Shown one piece after another: positions 60,319 through 64,000 of a DNA stretch of 64,000 nucleotides. Made by a program: the position numbers and the translations under genes. Position 1 is the first letter of the stretch. Each line of letters opens with the position of its first letter. Under the pieces are notes generated by a model. It had not been told where the DNA came from and ran no database searches. It saw nothing but the letters and a program-made list of their open reading frames with translations. Origin of the DNA: S015-6 sp964384945. Lineage in GTDB: Bacteria > Desulfobacterota > DSWW01. Where the stretch lies: positions 27,510 to 91,509 of the forward strand of contig CAYLMK010000022.1 of the NCBI GenBank assembly GCA_964384945.1. The letters are read 5' to 3'.

Positions 60319-61164
60319 ATGGCCAGGATAGACGGACGGGAGGCGGCCCAGGAGGCAATGCTCGAGGTGGCCAAGTTGGCGGTTGTCGCTGCCTACAGGT
60401 CGCCGCAGTTGACCGGAAGGCTGGAGCTGAAGACCGAGATCGTATCCGGAAAGGACATCGCACCTATCGTAGAGGTCTTCGAGGCGGTCCATCCAATCTC
60501 GCCGGTCATGTATTTCGATTACCAGACCCTCAAGTATTACCTCGACCGGGGAATCTCCATACCCATCATTCTGCTCGGTGCAGACCTGACCCGTGCCGAA
60601 ATGGGCTGGGACTGCGGTGCATGCGGCTTCGAGTCCTGCGGAAAATTCAACGCCTATGCGAAGAAGAACAAGAGCCGGGCCCTCCTGTGGGGCGGCCCGA
60701 GCTGCAACTGGAAGGTCCTCGATTTCGGGGCGGCCTGCGATTTTGCGTGCGCCGCGCTGGCCCAATACCGAATCGACGCGCGCGGCATGGGCACAGTGGG
60801 GGGCGCCGCTTCGACCGCCGGTTTCCTGCCGGACTGCAGCGCTGTCATTGGGATCCCGATCGGGCCTCCGGGTGACTTCAAGTGGTTCAGTCGGGCCACC
60901 AACCTCGAGACGGCCGACTACGAGATGCATCGCCAATGGACGATGAGGACGTCGCCCACCAACTGGCAGGCCTTCCCGGGAAGCACCAAGCCCTGCATCA
61001 AGACGAAGGACGACTGGTGGAACAACATGGAGTATGTGAAGTTTGAGCCCTTCTCGCTGCAGGAGCAGCAGTTTGTCGATGCGACCCTGAACAAAGTGAT
61101 GGAAGTGGCCGCACGGGTCGCGCCGGATGTGAGCGCCTGGTACACGAAAAAGGGGGTGAAGTAG
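60319..61164 (+). CDS. DUF2148-like cysteine-rich protein 2
   Basis: The 281-residue protein has a similar plan: C99-x2-C102-x4-C107, then C129, C140, C144 and C173, in W-D-C-G-A-C-G-F-E-S-C-G-K. The C-terminal half differs from protein 1. It starts directly after protein 1 with its ribosome site inside that gene. The two may form a complex. No function is known. The next gene is convergent, on the minus strand and 32 bases away. Confidence 0.7.
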   Translation: MARIDGREAAQEAMLEVAKLAVVAAYRSPQLTGRLELKTEIVSGKDIAPIVEVFEAVHPISPVMYFDYQTLKYYLDRGISIPIILLGADLTRAEMGWDCGACGFESCGKFNAYAKKNKSRALLWGGPSCNWKVLDFGAACDFACAALAQYRIDARGMGTVGGAASTAGFLPDCSAVIGIPIGPPGDFKWFSRATNLETADYEMHRQWTMRTSPTNWQAFPGSTKPCIKTKDDWWNNMEYVKFEPFSLQEQQFVDATLNKVMEVAARVAPDVSAWYTKKGVK

Positions 61165-61196
61165 AGGCGCAGCGGTCGCGCACCCGGCGGCACGAA

Positions 61197-62690
61197 TCAG
61201 CCCTGCTGCATGCTCCGCAAGAGGGATCGGGCCAGTCGAATCGCGTCCTCCCGGTTCCGGACCCTTCGCTCCACGCGAGCCTCCTCCAGGAGGCGCAGCA
61301 GCCGGCCCACAACCGGCCCCGGTTCGATCCCCAATTCTTCGATGAGGTCTTTTCCGCTGACGAGGCACTTCCCACCGAGCGATGCGGCATCCCTTCGGAA
61401 ATGGAGTTCCAGGAGGGAGTCGAGAAGGCGGCCGAACGTCTGCCGGCGGGTCCCTGCCGCGGCGGGTCCGGCGGTCGCAAGGAAGTCAGCCAGGGAGAGA
61501 AGGAGCATGCCCGGCGCATCGGCCCCAACCCTTCTCAGGAACCGGATCTTTGCCTTTTCGCTCAGGTGACCGGCTTCCATGGCCCGCATCATGTGGTTCG
61601 GCCCCATGTGGTACCGGACCCACTTGCCCACCCGTTCCTCTGCGCGGCGGCTCGTGTGCAGCCTTCGCATCGTGCCCTCGGCGATCCTCGCTCCGAGGGC
61701 CGCGTGTCCGTAAAAGTGGGGCTCGCCCTCGGCGTCGACCGTGAAGGCCGCCGGCTTGCCCGCGTCGTGGAAGAGAATCGCCGCCTTGAGCAGGGGCAGC
61801 GGGTCCTCGTCGGCGTCTTCGCGCCACTGCTTCATCTCCCCCGCCCAGGACGCCATCTCTTCGAATCCTTGCCGCAATCCGCGCTCGAGAACCCGGTAGG
61901 CCTCGAGCGTGTGGTTCCATGCATCCAGGTGATGGAACCTGCCCTGCTTGAGTCCCTTCAGGCCTTCCAGGTCGGGGAAGAGGGTCGTGAGCAGGCCCGC
62001 CTCATCCATCTGCAGCAGGCACTCGAGGCTGCCGGGGCACGCGAGAATCCTGAACAGCTCATCCCTTGTCCGCTCGGCAGCGACGCTCAGAATGCCCTGC
62101 CTGGCGCCCCGGATCGAGTCGAAGGTGAGCCGCTCGATCCGGAAATCGAGCGCGCAGGCGAGTCGGAAGGCCCGCAGAAGGCGCAAGGGGTCATCGCGGA
62201 GCCGCGCCGGATGAACCGTCCGGATGAGCCTCGAGCGCAGGTCCTTCTCCCCGCCCGTGGGGTCCAGCATCCCGGCGGCCTCGCAGTTCCCCGAAGGCCC
62301 GATATGCAGCGCCAGGGCATTGCAGGTGAAATCGCGCTGCCGGAGATCCTCCTCGATGCTCTCGCCGCGCATCGGGGCGAAGTCAAAGGTGACCTCGGCC
62401 CGCTTGTCGCCGGCCGGGGAATGAATGACCCTCGCGACGCCCCAGTCTTCATGCATGAGGAAGCAGCGGGCATCCAGGGCGACGGCCAGGCGTCTTGCCG
62501 CGGGCAGGACCTCGCCTTGAAGGATGAGGTCGAAATCCCTGGACTCCACCCCCAGCCAGGCGTCTCGCAGGGCTCCCCCCACGAGATACAGGGGGGAACA
62601 GGAGGTCTCGGCCAAAGCCGCGCGGAGTTTCCGCACGGCGGGGTTCCGAAAGATCCGCTGCACCACCTGTTGTGACCGCTTCTCGTCCAT
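61197..62690 (-). CDS. CCA-adding/poly(A) polymerase family protein with HD domain
   Basis: The protein (about 497 residues from the chosen ATG) has the nucleotidyltransferase signature L-V-G-G-A-L-R-D (36-43) with D-F-D-L-I (52-56). An RNA-binding region follows and then an HD domain (H-D-A-G-K-P) as in many bacterial CCA/poly(A) polymerases. It adds CCA to tRNA 3' ends or A tails to RNA. A GTG at 62747 is an alternative start; neither has a clear ribosome site. It is next to rtcA, another RNA-end gene. A tRNA lies about 90 bases upstream of rtcA. Confidence 0.82.
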   Translation of the reverse strand: MDEKRSQQVVQRIFRNPAVRKLRAALAETSCSPLYLVGGALRDAWLGVESRDFDLILQGEVLPAARRLAVALDARCFLMHEDWGVARVIHSPAGDKRAEVTFDFAPMRGESIEEDLRQRDFTCNALALHIGPSGNCEAAGMLDPTGGEKDLRSRLIRTVHPARLRDDPLRLLRAFRLACALDFRIERLTFDSIRGARQGILSVAAERTRDELFRILACPGSLECLLQMDEAGLLTTLFPDLEGLKGLKQGRFHHLDAWNHTLEAYRVLERGLRQGFEEMASWAGEMKQWREDADEDPLPLLKAAILFHDAGKPAAFTVDAEGEPHFYGHAALGARIAEGTMRRLHTSRRAEERVGKWVRYHMGPNHMMRAMEAGHLSEKAKIRFLRRVGADAPGMLLLSLADFLATAGPAAAGTRRQTFGRLLDSLLELHFRRDAASLGGKCLVSGKDLIEELGIEPGPVVGRLLRLLEEARVERRVRNREDAIRLARSLLRSMQQG

Positions 62691-62776
62691 ACCGGCCGGG
62701 ACCCTTCGTTCGGCGTTCGTTCCTTTCCGGTCTTCGGGCACGGGCACGCACAGGGGCGCGAGAACAGAACGCAGCC

Positions 62777-63859
62777 TCAGGGCTCAGGGGTACACTCGAT
62801 CCGCACCCGTTGGTCCTCTTCTTCGCAGAAGAACCGGACGTTCAGGAACTTCTGGATCACCCACATGTTGGTCTGCATATGCCGGGTCAGGTAAGGCACG
62901 CTGATGGCGGACGGGCCGCGACTCAGGGCCATGTAAGGCAGAATCTGATCCCCGAGCCACGGATCGACCGAGGCCCGGGCGTGGTAGGTCCTCATCAGCA
63001 TCTCTACGGCGTGGTCGGCGACCTGCTCGGCGGATTTCTGGGGCGTGCCCAGGGAGGTGGCCCCGATGACGGAGTTCTCGGCCGTCGCCCAGACAAGAAG
63101 CCCGGATCCGGGGGAATCGGCCCTGCCGTATTCGGTGTCGATCTTGGACGGGATGTGCAGCAACTGGGTGAGTCCCTTTGCGGCCTGCCTCTTCTGCCTC
63201 TCGGCCACCTTTCTTCCGGACAGGTCGGAGGAGGCGTACGAGACGCCGAAGCAGCCGAGTGTCTCTTCGGCTGCCGGCAGGCGGATCGGTTCCAGAAGTC
63301 CTCCGGACGGTGGATCGACCTCGACCCGAACGATTCCGCCGCCCCGGGGGTAATAGCCCCGCCTGACGATCCACAGGGCCGCCCGGTAGCCCATCCTCGC
63401 CAACAGGACGAGCTTGACGTGCCGGATGTAATCACAACTCGGGGCGTTGGGGACATCCGTCCCCCCCCGAAGCAGGGCCGTCCAGGGCTTGCTCAGGCCG
63501 AGCCCGGCCAGGAGCAGGGACTGGAGCACGAGGCCGATCGACCCTGCCGTCCCCGTGTCCAGATCGAACGGGACGGCACGCAGCGCACCCGGGGCAAAGG
63601 CGACTTCCGTGGCGCCGACCTTCAGGGGGCTCGTCTCGGCTCCGCACAGGGCGGCCAGGCCCTTGAGCGCGGCGCAGTGCTGCGCCCGGAGGCCGGGACG
63701 ACTCCTGCGGGCGCGAACGCGGGAGATGTGGCATGGTGTTCCGGTCAGGGCGGACAAGGCGCAGGCGGTGCGGGTGATCTGCCCCCCGCCTTCCCCGTAG
63801 GACCCGTCGATCTCGATGCGGCCCTGTCCGATCCGGAGCCTCTGTGCAGGTACGTGCAC
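62777..63859 (-). CDS. rtcA: RNA 3'-terminal phosphate cyclase
   Basis: The 360-residue protein matches RtcA: the G-S-Y-G-E-G-G-G-Q-I-T-R motif near the N terminus, R-P-G-L, and a C-terminal R-H-M-Q-T-N with H327 at the place of the adenylated His. It converts 3'-phosphate RNA ends to 2',3'-cyclic phosphates with ATP. The start is GTG with GGGGAGG just before it; the short spacing leaves the start uncertain. No rtcB or rtcR was seen in the window. Confidence 0.9.
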   Translation of the reverse strand: MHVPAQRLRIGQGRIEIDGSYGEGGGQITRTACALSALTGTPCHISRVRARRSRPGLRAQHCAALKGLAALCGAETSPLKVGATEVAFAPGALRAVPFDLDTGTAGSIGLVLQSLLLAGLGLSKPWTALLRGGTDVPNAPSCDYIRHVKLVLLARMGYRAALWIVRRGYYPRGGGIVRVEVDPPSGGLLEPIRLPAAEETLGCFGVSYASSDLSGRKVAERQKRQAAKGLTQLLHIPSKIDTEYGRADSPGSGLLVWATAENSVIGATSLGTPQKSAEQVADHAVEMLMRTYHARASVDPWLGDQILPYMALSRGPSAISVPYLTRHMQTNMWVIQKFLNVRFFCEEEDQRVRIECTPEP

Positions 63860-63903
63860 GGCCTCCCCTGCGCGCGGGTCTGAACCGGCCTGCGCGGTCC
63901 GTC

Positions 63904-63930
63904 AAAAAAAAAGACCGCCTCCGCGATCTT
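63904..63930 (-). terminator. intrinsic terminator after tRNA-Met
   Basis: On the minus strand AAGATCGC pairs with GCGGTCTT around a GGAG loop (one G-T pair), followed by a run of T (63912-63904). It lies about 18 bases downstream of the tRNA and just before the rtcA start. Confidence 0.75.
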
Positions 63931-63947
63931 CTTCTCTTCTCTGGATT

Positions 63948-64000
63948 TGGTGGCGGTGCAGGGATTTGAACCCCGGACACTGCGGATATGAGCCGCATGC
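63948..64000 (-). tRNA. tRNA-Met (CAT), 3' part; 5' end outside the window
   Basis: On the minus strand the 3' CCA end (63950-63948), discriminator A, acceptor strand CACCGCC (63958-63952) and T arm C-G-G-G-G-T-T-C-A-A-A-T-C-C-C-T-G are complete. Further upstream the anticodon loop CTCATAT lies between GCGG and CCGC, giving anticodon CAT. The acceptor strand suggests elongator tRNA-Met (partner GGCGGTG expected) rather than initiator. tRNA-Ile2, also CAT before lysidine modification, cannot be excluded. The CCA is encoded. Confidence 0.85.

Overview
The window looks like chromosomal DNA of a GC-rich, Gram-negative anaerobe, most likely a deltaproteobacterium-type (Desulfobacterota) degrader of hydrophobic cyclic compounds. 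The reasons are a TonB-dependent receptor and several outer-membrane proteins, two oxygen-sensitive ATP-driven acyl-CoA reductase/dehydratase systems (benzoyl-CoA reductase / 2-hydroxyacyl-CoA dehydratase superfamily), a CooC-type nickel ATPase, an 8-Fe ferredoxin, a corrinoid-type methyltransferase and many acyl-CoA enzymes. Genus and substrate cannot be read from the sequence. No insertion sequence, phage gene or CRISPR array was seen.

Layout. 1-5.8 kb: end of a secreted beta-propeller gene, a TonB receptor, and a convergent pair (PD40 propeller and cyclase-family hydrolase). 6.0-7.9 kb: a TrpB-like PLP enzyme and a small orphan gene. 8.1-15.2 kb (minus): GMC oxidoreductase, DUF1329 protein, HsdR_N-like protein, radical SAM, TPR protein, ThpR. 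15.3-16.1 kb: MerR regulator. 16.5-22.9 kb (plus): seven-gene operon 1, SCP2 carrier / activator ATPase / dehydratase C and B subunits / AcsB-like protein / UroD-type methyltransferase / ATC-hydrolase-like protein. 34.2-23.0 kb (minus): eleven-gene operon 2, GntR regulator / membrane-anchored SCP2 / SCP2 / two CrtI-like flavoproteins / SDR / BcrC-, BcrB-, BcrA- and BcrD-like subunits / ICMT-like membrane protein. 34.5-43.7 kb (minus): acyl-CoA dehydrogenase, XRE-cupin regulator, DUF1302 protein, GMC oxidoreductase 2, CooC, acyl-CoA dehydrogenase, acyl-CoA ligase. 50.9-43.9 kb (minus): sensor kinase, response regulator, nitroreductase, ferredoxin, two related orphan proteins, crotonase, DUF1329 protein 2, terminator. 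51.2-57.9 kb (plus): BaiE-like SnoaL protein, SCP-x-type thiolase, PaaK-like ligase, YCF48 propeller, MMPL/RND transporter. 58.0-61.2 kb: a divergent acyl-CoA dehydrogenase and a tandem pair of cysteine-rich DUF2148-like proteins. 61.2-64 kb: housekeeping RNA genes (CCA/poly(A) polymerase family, RtcA, a terminator and part of tRNA-Met).

How the parts may fit (inference). The TonB receptor, DUF1302, DUF1329, YCF48 and MMPL proteins would move a hydrophobic substrate across the envelope. The AMP-forming ligases would activate it to a CoA thioester, SCP2 proteins could carry it, and the flavoproteins, SDR, acyl-CoA dehydrogenases, crotonase, SnoaL dehydratase and thiolase would do ring and side-chain oxidation. 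The two ATP-driven radical systems would reduce or dehydrate the ring. The combination of SCP2 carriers, a BaiE-like dehydratase, SCP-x-like thiolase and Bcr-type enzymes suggests an undescribed anaerobic route for steroid-, terpenoid- or polycyclic-type compounds.
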